From NCBI RefSeq assembly GCF_052065835.1, contig NZ_JBQHTG010000002.1, forward strand, positions 496,001 to 560,000: 64,000 nt of DNA, given 5' to 3'. Below, piece after piece: positions 50,924-59,499 of the stretch; position 1 is the first letter of the stretch, and each line of letters begins with the position of its first letter. The notes under the pieces are model-generated. The model did no database searches. It was not told where the DNA came from and was given only the letters and a program-made list of their open reading frames with translations. Source of the stretch: Laedolimicola sp934402125 (lineage in GTDB: Bacteria > Bacillota > Clostridia > Lachnospirales > Lachnospiraceae). Made by a program: the position numbers and the translations under genes.

Positions 50924-52033
50924 TCAACAGCCCCCTTCCTGTCTAAAATCAACGACCTCATTCCAGGTCAGATCCGAAGAAGGAAAGAGTTCCCCAAAGC
51001 CCATATCCCGAATCTGGATTTTCAGCTGCTCCACTCCAGAGAATTCCACCGAAATATCAAGCCTGGTGGTTCTGGGCGGCCGCTCCGGAAGCCCCGGCAG
51101 GGCAACCGTATCCTTCAGGGTTTCCTTCCCCTGCATGGGCTTCAGGATAAATTCCAGCACCGGCTCGTCCGCCAGCAGTACCTGACACTCTGCCTTGGCC
51201 TCGTACCAGCTGGTTCCCGCATTCAGCAGTGTATACACACTTTCCCTGCTGCCACGGGTGCGGATTCCCACGTTATAGGAAATCTTATCCTCTCCCAGAT
51301 AGACAAAGGAACGCTCCTCCGGCTTCTTCAGTTCTTCCATGGCCCGGTAGCAGGCTCCCTTGGCAAATAAATTGTTGCCGGCAAACACCCGTCTTCCGGC
51401 TCCGCATAGAATCTTCAGGCTCTCCTCATACCAGTTTTCCCCAAAGCCGTCGCCCACCAGGAAAACAGAAGAAACCGGACGCCCGCCAAAAATATCCCTG
51501 GCAATTCCGGACAGCAGCAGATCCTTTTCCGTCGCCGTATAGCCCTCCAGGGAGGCCTGCCATTTTTCTTCCTTCTCTGTCCGTGCCATAACCGGAACCG
51601 TCCGGCTGTTGCTGTTGAGCACCGTGCTCTGAAGCTGTTCTCCCTCACAGGTAAACAGCACCGCCTGGTGCCGCCAGATTTCCCGGGACTGATGCAGCAC
51701 ATAAGCGCAGAAGCTCTCTTCCCGGGACTGGACAAAAATCCGGCTCTCCGGGACTCCCAGAAGCTGCATGGCCAGGCGTCTCAGCTCCTGAACGGCCGGT
51801 TCGTCCGCCTGCTCCAGGCAGAACACCAGAGCCTCAGCCTCGTGAAGCTTCCCGTAGGGCTTTAAGAGCCGCATGGCCCTCTTTAAAAAGCTCTCTGTAT
51901 TTTCTGTCGGAATCCGGTATTTCTCTGTGCCGGGCTCGATGGAAACCGAAACCGGTTCTTTGGATTTGTCATTCCAGCAGCAGATCTGGGAATATTTCTT
52001 CCCCAGATCAAACCCTATTACAAAGGCTCCCAC
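50924..52033 (-). CDS. Hsp70/actin-fold-like ATPase, uncharacterised (DUF5716-like)
   Basis: A 369-aa cytosolic protein whose N-terminus VIGFDLGKKYSQICCWN (residues 5-21) closely resembles the phosphate-1 loop of Hsp70/actin-fold ATPases. Later VSSVFLVGDGFGENWYEESL with GNNLFAKGACYRAMEEL recalls the adenosine loop and C-terminal portion of that fold. The remaining C-terminal ~90 residues are beta-rich. I recall this as the DUF5716 family but could not check. The start is GTG 52033, nine bases after GGAGG. It is sandwiched between a huge helical protein and a TPR-like protein. ATPase activity and client binding are inference. Confidence 0.7.
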   Translation of the reverse strand: MGAFVIGFDLGKKYSQICCWNDKSKEPVSVSIEPGTEKYRIPTENTESFLKRAMRLLKPYGKLHEAEALVFCLEQADEPAVQELRRLAMQLLGVPESRIFVQSREESFCAYVLHQSREIWRHQAVLFTCEGEQLQSTVLNSNSRTVPVMARTEKEEKWQASLEGYTATEKDLLLSGIARDIFGGRPVSSVFLVGDGFGENWYEESLKILCGAGRRVFAGNNLFAKGACYRAMEELKKPEERSFVYLGEDKISYNVGIRTRGSRESVYTLLNAGTSWYEAKAECQVLLADEPVLEFILKPMQGKETLKDTVALPGLPERPPRTTRLDISVEFSGVEQLKIQIRDMGFGELFPSSDLTWNEVVDFRQEGGC

Positions 52034-52061
52034 TGTCTGCTACCTCCTATCCTTTTACGCA

Positions 52062-54614
52062 TTATTTTATGGAAAACATGGTTTCCACCAGAAACTTCTT
52101 TTTCTCATAAGTCCGGTACTGTTCCTCCAGAGTGTCCCTGTCATGCTCAGACAGCGAACGGGCCATCTCATAGACGCCGGCGTATTTGGTGCCGGTCACA
52201 AGCGGCTCCTCCTCTCCCTCCACAAAGCTGTGATCCGGAGTGGCGTGCTCACCCTGTCCGTCCTCCTCAGTCACGAACCAAGTCAGGCGATCCCCGTAAA
52301 AAAGGGTAAATTCTTTTACAAACAGTCCCGGCTCCACCGGATACAGACGCTCCGCCACATAATTGCAGTTCCGAATCCGGGGCGATTCAATCACATAATG
52401 GAGAATGACCTTATGAGCCGGATTAGCCCGGTATTCCACAAAGGTTTTGTCCTCCAGAAGCTCCGGTCGGCCCAATCTGCCCAGAAGCCACTTCATAAAT
52501 CCAAAACGCATTTTCTTCTGAACACACACTCTTACCATCTGTTCTGCCCGGATCTCCTCCGTCTCTGTCATTTTGCGCTTGCCGGACAGATACCGAAGAT
52601 AGGCCAGATCGCAGACCGGGGCCAGACCGACTTCCCAGACGATGGCCTGCTCGAGTTCCCCATAGACCGCCTCCGGTGCCTTCTCGTCCCGCACAAAATC
52701 CTGCCAGCACATCCAGGTAAGCCACGCCTTTGCCACCAGGCCGTCGCCTCCCAGCCTGCGGTAATCCAGAAAAATCTCCGCAGCCTCTTCCCGCACCTGG
52801 CCGGTAAAAAGCATCTGTCCCAGAATCCGCTCCTCCAGATCAAAAACGTCCAGTTCAAATTCCCGCGCTTCCCGCCAGACTTCCTCCATGACCGCCATGG
52901 AGCCGTAATAATAACCGGACAGGTATTCCAGGATTCCCTCGTTGTACTTATGCTTCCGGAAGATATACAGACAAAGCTTCAGCAGAAAGGCATCCTCCTC
53001 ATACTCCAGCTCCCGCATTTTCCAGACTGCCAGCTTCAGCAGAAGCTTTACCCGGACCATGGAATAATCATAGCTGCGGACCAGATTCCAGGCGTCCTCA
53101 TACAACCCCCGGAGAATCAGGATTTCCACGTAGCGTCCCCGGTCCTTCGGGGTCATCTGCGTAGTCTCCGTCACAAAAAACTCCTGATCCAGCTCCTCCA
53201 GATCATGGCTTGCGTAATAGAACTGCAGGATTTCCTGCCGCACATCTTCTTTGTAATGGGCCGTAAAGCCCTCTATCTTCAGTACCCGCTTATAATTCTC
53301 CACATTGTCCCCGGTCAGCACATGATTCCGGCTCATACCGTCGCAGAGATAGAGATAGAGTCCCTGGTGATAGCGGAGCAGCTCACGGCACTTCTCCACA
53401 TAGCGCCGCTCGTTCAAAAGCCGGGTCAGCGTATAGGGTACGCTGGAGGTATAGCAATTGCCCTGATCATCCACCAGCACAATCACCGCTCCCGGCGTGT
53501 ATACAGGAATCAGCGCCTCCCCGTGAAGTAACGGCACGGTAATCTTCTGCTGCAGCTGCTCATAGAGCACCTGCACCTGCCGAATCCGCCTGTCCTGACA
53601 CCGGATCCGCCGCAGAAACATAATATCCGCCAGCGCTTCGGCAAAATCTATGGTCAGCAGCTCTTCCACCAGAAACCGCTCGTAGATCACCGCCATATTT
53701 TCACTGAGTCTGCGCTCCAGAAGCTGATCCAGCATGAAGCTCTCGATTTTATCACGGTATCTGCGGTACAGATCGGAATTCTCATCCTGGAAACGGATCA
53801 CATTGGCGTATAAAAGCGCCTTCTGAGCGTTGTTCAGGGTATTTTCCATCAGGAAATATAAAAGCAGATTTCTGGGAAATGCCTCCCCGTAGGAATCCGG
53901 CACAGCCATCATAAAATACTCGTAGAGATTCGTAATCTTCAGTTCCAGATCCACGCCCCTGCGGTACCAGGAAAAGCTGTCCTCATCCGTACAGCCGCTC
54001 TTAATCAGAATCGAGCAGATAGCCGACAGCAGATCCTTTCCGCCGTACTGCTCATAAGCTTCCTTCACCCGGGCAAAGCCCTGGGCCTCCGGACGCCGGC
54101 CGCGCAAGATCTGATCCGCCAGCTCCAGGGCCTCCTGGGGCGTCAGCTCCTTTTTTCCTGTATCCGCAACAACCTCTGTCACAGGCTCGGCCTCCTGCCG
54201 GTCCGGTTCCTCCGGCAGCGGCTCTATGGGATCCGCGGAGATAAAGTAGGCGTAGCCCTCCTCCTTCGGCGCCTCGTGGGCCGCTACCCGCACCGTATAG
54301 GGAAGCAGGTACTCGCCCGCCTCCGCTACGATACAGAATTCGCCTTCGATCTCCTCTCCGCCCCAGAGTCCCCGGCCGTCAAAGCAGTAACCGATACGCG
54401 CCGTCCTGGCTGAGAAGCTGGGATGCTCCACCTGCATCCGCCAGGAGGAAGCGTAGACAATCCCCTTTATCGGCCGATCCGCCGTAACGGTAAAGCAGCC
54501 TTCTGCCATCTCTCCCGGCATACAGTTCAGGGTAATCAGAGATTCCGAGAGGGTCATCTCCGGCTTTTCGTATTCTATCTTTCCTGCTGCGATTCGTTCC
54601 AGCTTTGCCCGCAT
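52062..54614 (-). CDS. Large helical-repeat protein, uncharacterised (DUF5717-like)
   Basis: An 850-aa protein. Residues 1-130 are predicted beta-sandwich-like (LITLNCMPGEMAEGCFTVTA, GEYLLPYTVRV), followed by a Glu/Pro linker (around 135-165) with FISADPIEPLPEEPDRQEA. The rest is a long alpha-helical, TPR/HEAT-like array rich in Leu/Arg/Tyr (LEERILGQMLFTGQVREEAA, LVRSYDYSMVRVKLLLKLAV). I recall a DUF5717 family with this architecture; no enzymatic motif is visible. The start is ATG 54614 with AGGAG ten bases upstream, not the TTG at 54653. It is the first gene of the three-gene cluster and has a promoter at 54690-54718. Confidence 0.7.
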   Translation of the reverse strand: MRAKLERIAAGKIEYEKPEMTLSESLITLNCMPGEMAEGCFTVTADRPIKGIVYASSWRMQVEHPSFSARTARIGYCFDGRGLWGGEEIEGEFCIVAEAGEYLLPYTVRVAAHEAPKEEGYAYFISADPIEPLPEEPDRQEAEPVTEVVADTGKKELTPQEALELADQILRGRRPEAQGFARVKEAYEQYGGKDLLSAICSILIKSGCTDEDSFSWYRRGVDLELKITNLYEYFMMAVPDSYGEAFPRNLLLYFLMENTLNNAQKALLYANVIRFQDENSDLYRRYRDKIESFMLDQLLERRLSENMAVIYERFLVEELLTIDFAEALADIMFLRRIRCQDRRIRQVQVLYEQLQQKITVPLLHGEALIPVYTPGAVIVLVDDQGNCYTSSVPYTLTRLLNERRYVEKCRELLRYHQGLYLYLCDGMSRNHVLTGDNVENYKRVLKIEGFTAHYKEDVRQEILQFYYASHDLEELDQEFFVTETTQMTPKDRGRYVEILILRGLYEDAWNLVRSYDYSMVRVKLLLKLAVWKMRELEYEEDAFLLKLCLYIFRKHKYNEGILEYLSGYYYGSMAVMEEVWREAREFELDVFDLEERILGQMLFTGQVREEAAEIFLDYRRLGGDGLVAKAWLTWMCWQDFVRDEKAPEAVYGELEQAIVWEVGLAPVCDLAYLRYLSGKRKMTETEEIRAEQMVRVCVQKKMRFGFMKWLLGRLGRPELLEDKTFVEYRANPAHKVILHYVIESPRIRNCNYVAERLYPVEPGLFVKEFTLFYGDRLTWFVTEEDGQGEHATPDHSFVEGEEEPLVTGTKYAGVYEMARSLSEHDRDTLEEQYRTYEKKKFLVETMFSIK

Positions 54615-54660
54615 AGACTCTCCGCTCCTTCCGCCGCCCCTGCGGCTTTCCAAGTTATCA

Positions 54661-54688
54661 TTGCATTTTTCTGAAATAAAGTTATAAT
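54661..54688 (+). promoter_or_regulatory. Promoter of the CobD-like aminotransferase gene
   Basis: TTGCAT (54661-54666), a 16-bp spacer and TATAAT (54683-54688), about 47 bp before the start at 54736. It overlaps face to face with the minus-strand promoter at 54690-54718. Confidence 0.6.
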
Positions 54689-54689
54689 C

Positions 54690-54718
54690 AGTATAGCATT
54701 ATTTGTAACAAAGTACAA
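54690..54718 (-). promoter_or_regulatory. Promoter of the DUF5717/DUF5716 cluster
   Basis: Minus strand TTGTAC (54718-54713), a 17-bp spacer and TATACT (54695-54690). The -10 of this and of the plus-strand promoter are two bases apart, so the two divergent genes are likely to compete for polymerase. Confidence 0.6.
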
Positions 54719-54735
54719 GAAAAGAGGATACGCAA

Positions 54736-55830
54736 ATGCTTAAGCACAAAGACCATTTCCACGGAAGTGACCTGGAAAAAATAGAAGAAGTTTACGGTAT
54801 TAAAAAGGAAAACATTACCAGTTTCAGCGCAAATGTGAACCCCCTCGGTATCTCTCCGAAGCTGCGCTCCTCGTTGATTGATCATATCGACGCGATCACC
54901 TCCTATCCGGATCGGGAGTACACCTCCCTGCGGAAGCAGATCGGCGCTTACGTAGGTGCCCCCGCGGACAGTATTCTGGTGGGAAATGGTTCTACGGAGC
55001 TGATTTCCCTGTTTATCCAGATGGAGCACCCGAAAAAGGCCCTGATTCTGGGACCCACCTACTCGGAGTATGAGCGCGAGATTTCTCTGGGCGGCGGCAC
55101 CTCCCTGTATTTTCCTCTGCGGGAGGAGGACGATTTCGTCCTGAATCTTCCCGCCTTTAAGGAAGCCCTGAATGAGAGCATCGATCTGCTGGTGATCTGC
55201 AACCCCAACAACCCCACCTCGACTGAGATTTCCCAGGACTCCATGCGGAAAATTCTGGACGAGTGCAAGCGGTATGACATTTTTGTAATGGTAGATGAAA
55301 CCTATGTGGAGTTTGCGCCGGACGCGGCGGAGGTGGATTCAATTCCCCTGACACATTTTTACAATAATCTGGTGGTTCTGCGCGGCGTTTCAAAGTTCTT
55401 TGCTTCGCCGGGACTGCGGCTTGGCTATGCGGTAACCGGCAACGCCGATCTGCTGAAATACATCAACACCCATAAGAACCCCTGGACTATCAACAGCCTG
55501 GCCGCTATCGCGGGAGAGCTGATGTTCTCTGACGAAGATTATATCCTGGAAACCCGGAAGCTCATTGCGCAGGAGCGGACACGCTGCTACGAGGAAATGA
55601 AGGGCTGGGGAACCGTGAAGGTCTATGAACCTGCCGCCAACTTTATGCTGGTAAAGATTCTCAAGGAGGGCGTAGACGCGGATATGCTCTTTGAGCACGC
55701 CATCCGGAAGGGACTTATGATTCGGAACTGCTCTACCTTCCCGTTCCTGGACGAGCGATTTTTCCGGTTCTGCTTCATGAGCCCGGAGAAGAATACGGAG
55801 CTGCTGCGCTGCTTACACGAACTCTTGTAG
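54736..55830 (+). CDS. CobD/HisC-like PLP aminotransferase or decarboxylase
   Basis: A 364-aa fold-type I PLP enzyme with NPNNPT (156-161), the PLP-pairing D187 in VMVDETYVEF and the PLP lysine K220 in GVSKFFASPGLRLGY. The N-terminal HFHGSDLEKIEEVYG resembles the HGG(N/D) start of L-threonine-phosphate decarboxylase (CobD) more than HisC. No cob or his genes are adjacent. A threonine-phosphate decarboxylase, histidinol-phosphate aminotransferase or a third activity are all possible. Confidence 0.75.
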   Translation: MLKHKDHFHGSDLEKIEEVYGIKKENITSFSANVNPLGISPKLRSSLIDHIDAITSYPDREYTSLRKQIGAYVGAPADSILVGNGSTELISLFIQMEHPKKALILGPTYSEYEREISLGGGTSLYFPLREEDDFVLNLPAFKEALNESIDLLVICNPNNPTSTEISQDSMRKILDECKRYDIFVMVDETYVEFAPDAAEVDSIPLTHFYNNLVVLRGVSKFFASPGLRLGYAVTGNADLLKYINTHKNPWTINSLAAIAGELMFSDEDYILETRKLIAQERTRCYEEMKGWGTVKVYEPAANFMLVKILKEGVDADMLFEHAIRKGLMIRNCSTFPFLDERFFRFCFMSPEKNTELLRCLHELL

Positions 55831-55840
55831 GCGAACTATA

Positions 55841-55991
55841 AAAAACCGGCCGGGAAACTTTCTTCTAAGCCGGTGTCCGGCTTTTCGCGGATTGCTGTCT
55901 GATTGGGGCGGACTTTTCAAAGTCCGTTCCAGACAGATAGCTGTCCGTGAAACGTCCGAACACTGCAGAAGAAAATTCCCGGCCGGTTTTT
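55841..55991. repeat. 150-nt nested palindrome able to form a three-way cruciform
   Basis: Outer arms of about 25 bp (55841-55866 and 55967-55991) pair with only two irregularities and end in A5/T5. Inside are a perfect 7-bp hairpin (AAGCCGG-TGT-CCGGCTT, 55867-55883) and a 68-nt imperfect hairpin (55884-55951) built from blocks TTC/GAA, CGGA/TCCG, GCT/AGC, TCTG/CAGA and CGGACTTT/AAAGTCCG. About 15 bases (55952-55966) remain unpaired. It lies between convergent genes, so it can terminate both, but the internal architecture exceeds a simple terminator. Confidence 0.85.
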
Positions 55992-56006
55992 AATTTCCAT
56001 CAAGAT

Positions 56007-57005
56007 TCAGTCTCCGAAATGCGCCGTATAGATGGTCATGAAATTGGGAGCTGCCTCGCCGCTGTAATCGGCAAAATGCACCTTATTCCAGAGATGCTTA
56101 TTGAATTCCGACGGCGTATCCGCCATCAGAGCCTCGTAGGCCTCGCTGAATTTCTGATCCCGGCGTTTTTCCACCAGCGTCACTTTATTGGCTTCTGTAG
56201 CCTCCCGGTCGAAATGATTGACACATTTCAGGATATAGTAGCCGTCTGCGGTTTCAATGACGTCGCTTATCTGATCATTTTCCAGGGAAAAAGCAGCTTC
56301 TTCATACGCCTGTTCCTTTTCCCCCCGGCTTAAGGTGACGGTAGTCTGGCTGTCCTTATTGTAGGCCGCAGCCACGGTGCCAAAATCTTTGCCTTCGTCC
56401 AGACGGGCTTTCACAGCCTCCGCGTTTTCCCGGCTGTCCAGATGAATCTGCTGAATGGTAATAATCCGCGCGTCATCATCGCTGACCTCTGTATTGACGT
56501 CTTTGGTGATCTCTTTATAGACCTTGCCGGACAGCACATGGGCGGCGAAGAGATCTTCCACGTCGCTTTTTTCTATTTTCATGTATTTTTTCTGCTCGTC
56601 CGTCAGAGCCTGATAATATTCCTCCGCAGCCTGGCTGACTTTTTCTTTTTCACTGCTGTCTAAGGTAACCTCATGCTCTTTGGCCAGCAGCGTAATCGCT
56701 TTGACAGAGGCAAGCTGGGCTACGATGGTGTCTTTTACATATTCTTCCAGTGTCACGCCGCCAAAGTCGTGCTCCCACATTTCTACCCCATAGGCATTTT
56801 CATACTGCTGCTTATAGTCCATCACGTAGATCATGGCTTCGGGCAGGGTGCAGACGCTTTTTCCCACCTTGAACAGCTGATCTCCGGACAATCCTGTGGT
56901 CAGGACAACCTTTGTGTTTTTTAAAACGCCGCAGCCCGTCAGACTGCCGGTGAGAACCAGGGCTGCAAAAAAAGCTGCTATCCCTCGTTGGATCATGTTT
57001 CGCAT
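56007..57005 (-). CDS. PrsA-like peptidyl-prolyl isomerase lipoprotein
   Basis: A 332-aa secreted lipoprotein (lipobox LTGC with C25) of the parvulin/SurA/PrsA family, an extracytoplasmic folding factor. The rotamase-like domain is around residues 195-285 (TIQQIHLDSRENAEAVKARL, GKDFGTVAAAYNKDSQ, ADGYYILKCVNHFD) and the flanking chaperone domains are helical. The start is ATG 57005, six bases after GGAGGG, overlapping the stop of the preceding small gene. Parvulin active-site residues look degenerate, as in many PrsA. Confidence 0.87.
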   Translation of the reverse strand: MRNMIQRGIAAFFAALVLTGSLTGCGVLKNTKVVLTTGLSGDQLFKVGKSVCTLPEAMIYVMDYKQQYENAYGVEMWEHDFGGVTLEEYVKDTIVAQLASVKAITLLAKEHEVTLDSSEKEKVSQAAEEYYQALTDEQKKYMKIEKSDVEDLFAAHVLSGKVYKEITKDVNTEVSDDDARIITIQQIHLDSRENAEAVKARLDEGKDFGTVAAAYNKDSQTTVTLSRGEKEQAYEEAAFSLENDQISDVIETADGYYILKCVNHFDREATEANKVTLVEKRRDQKFSEAYEALMADTPSEFNKHLWNKVHFADYSGEAAPNFMTIYTAHFGD

Positions 57006-57006
57006 C

Positions 57007-57270
57007 TTATCCCTCCACAATCAGGTAGGTTCCGTCTTCCAGGGCGAAGACCTCTGCGGTCTCTTCCACTTCTTCATCGCTCATGCCACTGACATCCATT
57101 CCACTTTCTTCCAGATAATTCCGGACATCCTCCAGACTATCTACTACAACCGCCATGCAATCCTCCAGAAATTCTTCCGCCTCCTCCAGGCTTCCTGCTA
57201 CGGGCTCGTCAAAAAGCTGTCCCTGGTTTTTCAGAAAGGTTTTCAGACATTCTTCTGTATATTCGTTCAT
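57007..57270 (-). CDS. Small acidic protein, function unknown
   Basis: An 87-aa strongly acidic protein (roughly 30% Glu/Asp) predicted to be mostly helical, ending in a short strand pattern (FALEDGTYLIVEG). I do not recognise a family. It directly precedes the PrsA-like gene (its stop is just 1-2 bases before that start, inside its ribosome site), and follows a Cof-type phosphatase. No signal peptide is visible, so it is probably cytosolic. Confidence 0.65.
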   Translation of the reverse strand: MNEYTEECLKTFLKNQGQLFDEPVAGSLEEAEEFLEDCMAVVVDSLEDVRNYLEESGMDVSGMSDEEVEETAEVFALEDGTYLIVEG

Positions 57271-57292
57271 AGTATGCTCTCCTTTTTATCGT

Positions 57293-58081
57293 TTAATCAA
57301 TCAAAGTACGAAGTACCTTCAGTACGCCATCGTTTACATTGGTATCCGCAATATGCTTCGCGGCTTTTTTGACTGCTTCCGCCGCGTTTCCCACAGCATA
57401 ACTTTCTGTAGCTGCCGCCAACATCTCCAGATCGTTGTGGTTATCTCCAAAAACCATGGTCTCATCGGGACTGATTTTCAGAGTTTTCTGGATTCCCCGG
57501 ATGGCATTTCCCTTATTGCTTTCCTTGCTCAGGAAATCTACCCAGATATCCCCTGCCACCGTACAGTGAAGCCGCTTTGACCACCGGGGAACCAGAAGAT
57601 CCCGCACCTCTTCGATATTTTCCTTACGGTAGACCGCCATTTTATTGACCTTTAATTCCTTTACAAGTGCATCCTCCCTCTCAAACAGGACGCTGCGATA
57701 CCCGTTCCGCACCAGATCGATAAATTCCGGATCCTTACTTTCCGTATAGAAGCCCTCTTTCGTATCCAGCGTAAAGCTAGTCCCCGGAATCTGCCGGACC
57801 TCCTTTACCCACTGACAGACATCCTGCCAGTCCATGCTCTGCTCCAGAATGCTGTATCCCCTGCAATTTACATACGCACCGTTTTCTGTGATAAAAATCA
57901 TGTCATTCTTCACCGGTTCAAATAGCTTCGACATACTGGAATAATGACGTCCACTGGCTGCTGCAAAAAGTATTCCCCGACTTTTCAATTTTCGAATTAT
58001 CTCAAAGATCTCCGGATTCAATTTCGCAGTTCCCTCAGGAAGCAGAGTTCCGTCTATATCGCTGGCCACCAATTTTATCAT
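57293..58081 (-). CDS. Cof-type HAD-IIB phosphatase
   Basis: A 262-aa HAD phosphatase, class IIB cap. Motif I DIDGTLL (D8, D10), motif II AASGRH, the lysine region (ESNKGNAIRGI) and motif IV VFGDNHNDLEMLA are present. It should dephosphorylate a sugar phosphate or similar metabolite. Tandem with another HAD gene at 58083-58751, suggesting successive or parallel metabolite clean-up. The substrate is not decided. Confidence 0.88.
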   Translation of the reverse strand: MIKLVASDIDGTLLPEGTAKLNPEIFEIIRKLKSRGILFAAASGRHYSSMSKLFEPVKNDMIFITENGAYVNCRGYSILEQSMDWQDVCQWVKEVRQIPGTSFTLDTKEGFYTESKDPEFIDLVRNGYRSVLFEREDALVKELKVNKMAVYRKENIEEVRDLLVPRWSKRLHCTVAGDIWVDFLSKESNKGNAIRGIQKTLKISPDETMVFGDNHNDLEMLAAATESYAVGNAAEAVKKAAKHIADTNVNDGVLKVLRTLID

Positions 58082-58082
58082 C

Positions 58083-58751
58083 TTACTTACTACCCTTTCT
58101 ATAAATTTCTATCAGTTCTTCTGCTTTCTTTACCACGACATTCGCTCCATTTTTCTGAAGTTCCTCCGCGTCCCGGAAGCCCCATTCGACTCCCACGGTA
58201 TACATATGGGCCGCCGTTCCGGTCTGCATATCGGTCCCCGTATCCCCCATGTACATGCATTCTTCCGGTTTCACGCCGAACTGCTCCGCAATATAGAGTG
58301 CTCCCGCCGGATCCGGCTTTCTGGGAAACGCGTCTGACTGTCCCTGAATCCAGTCAAAAACGCCCTCCTCAAACACGGTATGAATCACATTTTCCGTATT
58401 TTCATGGGGCTTATTGGACAGCACGCCAAGCTTTGCCCCCTGTGCTTTCAGTTCCTTCAGCGTATCCACAATCCCCGGATAAGGCTTCACATGGTACAGA
58501 CAACCCTCATTAAAATACTCCATATACCGTTCTTTTACTTCTTTGAAATGAACTCCCTCTTCGTCTCCCGCAAACCGCAGCAGACGTTTGATCAGCACAT
58601 CTACACCGTCTCCCACAAAAATTTTATAATCCTGAATAGACGCTTCCTTCAATTCAAAATCACGCATGGCGTGGTTGGCGCTGTTTGCGATAGATTCCAC
58701 ACTGTCGCAGAGCGTTCCGTCCAAATCAAAAACACACGCTTTAAAGTTCAT
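58083..58751 (-). CDS. HAD-superfamily phosphatase (Gph-like)
   Basis: A 222-aa subclass I HAD enzyme with motif I FDLDGTLCDS (D9, D11), motif II VLSNKPHE and motif IV MGDTGTDMQTG. Closest in pattern to phosphoglycolate phosphatase (Gph). It differs in cap type from the Cof-like gene downstream and from the HAD gene at 14183-14812, so the three are not recent duplicates. Confidence 0.87.
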   Translation of the reverse strand: MNFKACVFDLDGTLCDSVESIANSANHAMRDFELKEASIQDYKIFVGDGVDVLIKRLLRFAGDEEGVHFKEVKERYMEYFNEGCLYHVKPYPGIVDTLKELKAQGAKLGVLSNKPHENTENVIHTVFEEGVFDWIQGQSDAFPRKPDPAGALYIAEQFGVKPEECMYMGDTGTDMQTGTAAHMYTVGVEWGFRDAEELQKNGANVVVKKAEELIEIYRKGSK

Positions 58752-58758
58752 AATAATC

Positions 58759-59361
58759 CTATTCCTCCTCTGTCGGCTTCTGCAAATCTATTCCCTTTTT
58801 CAGAAGTTCCTGATAAAAACGGGCCGCCGGAAAACCAACCACCGTTGTATATTCTCCGTGAATCTCCCGGATATAAGGCATACAGCCACCCTGAATCGCG
58901 TAAGCTCCGGCCTTGTCCATAGGCTCGCCAGTTTTAATATACTGCCAAATCCATTTCTCCGTCATGGGATACATCGATACCTTCGTACCCTCCGCAAAGT
59001 GAACCACAATTTCCCCGGTTACCGTATCCACAACGGCTACTCCGGTATAAACCATATGGGAAGCATTCTGCAGCTCCTTCAGCATCCGGAACGCTTCTTC
59101 CTTATCCCGGGGCTTACCCAGGATTTTTCCCCGGCTCGCTACTACCGTATCTGATCCAATCACCAGAGCCGGCTCCTCTGTCTGTTTCGCTACCTCCCGG
59201 GCTTTCTGCAGCGCCAGTGTTTTCACAGCTTCAACCGGATCCTCTGTTTCCAGTTTTTCCTCTCCACAGGCCGGCTGAACCTGAAAGCTCAGTCCCATCT
59301 CCGCCAGTATCTCACGCCTTCTGGGGGAGGCGGAGGCCAGTATCCATTTTCTCTTTTTCAC
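58759..59361 (-). CDS. maf: Maf-family nucleoside triphosphate pyrophosphatase
   Basis: A 200-aa protein that hydrolyses modified or canonical NTPs (dTTP/UTP type). The signature ILASASPRRREILAEMGL and the catalytic VIGSDTVVASRGKILGKP region are intact. It is the first gene of a leftward unit with two HAD phosphatases, consistent with a nucleotide or metabolite house-cleaning operon. Confidence 0.93.
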   Translation of the reverse strand: MKKRKWILASASPRRREILAEMGLSFQVQPACGEEKLETEDPVEAVKTLALQKAREVAKQTEEPALVIGSDTVVASRGKILGKPRDKEEAFRMLKELQNASHMVYTGVAVVDTVTGEIVVHFAEGTKVSMYPMTEKWIWQYIKTGEPMDKAGAYAIQGGCMPYIREIHGEYTTVVGFPAARFYQELLKKGIDLQKPTEEE

Positions 59362-59499
59362 TTTCTGACTCCTCTTTTCTCACTTCTACTAGAGTAATAT
59401 ATATTTTTTAGATTGACAATAAATTTTTTAGATTTTTTTGCTTTTCTTTTCCCCGGAATCGTATTACAATATAGGAAATGCATAAGGAGGGACTGTACC

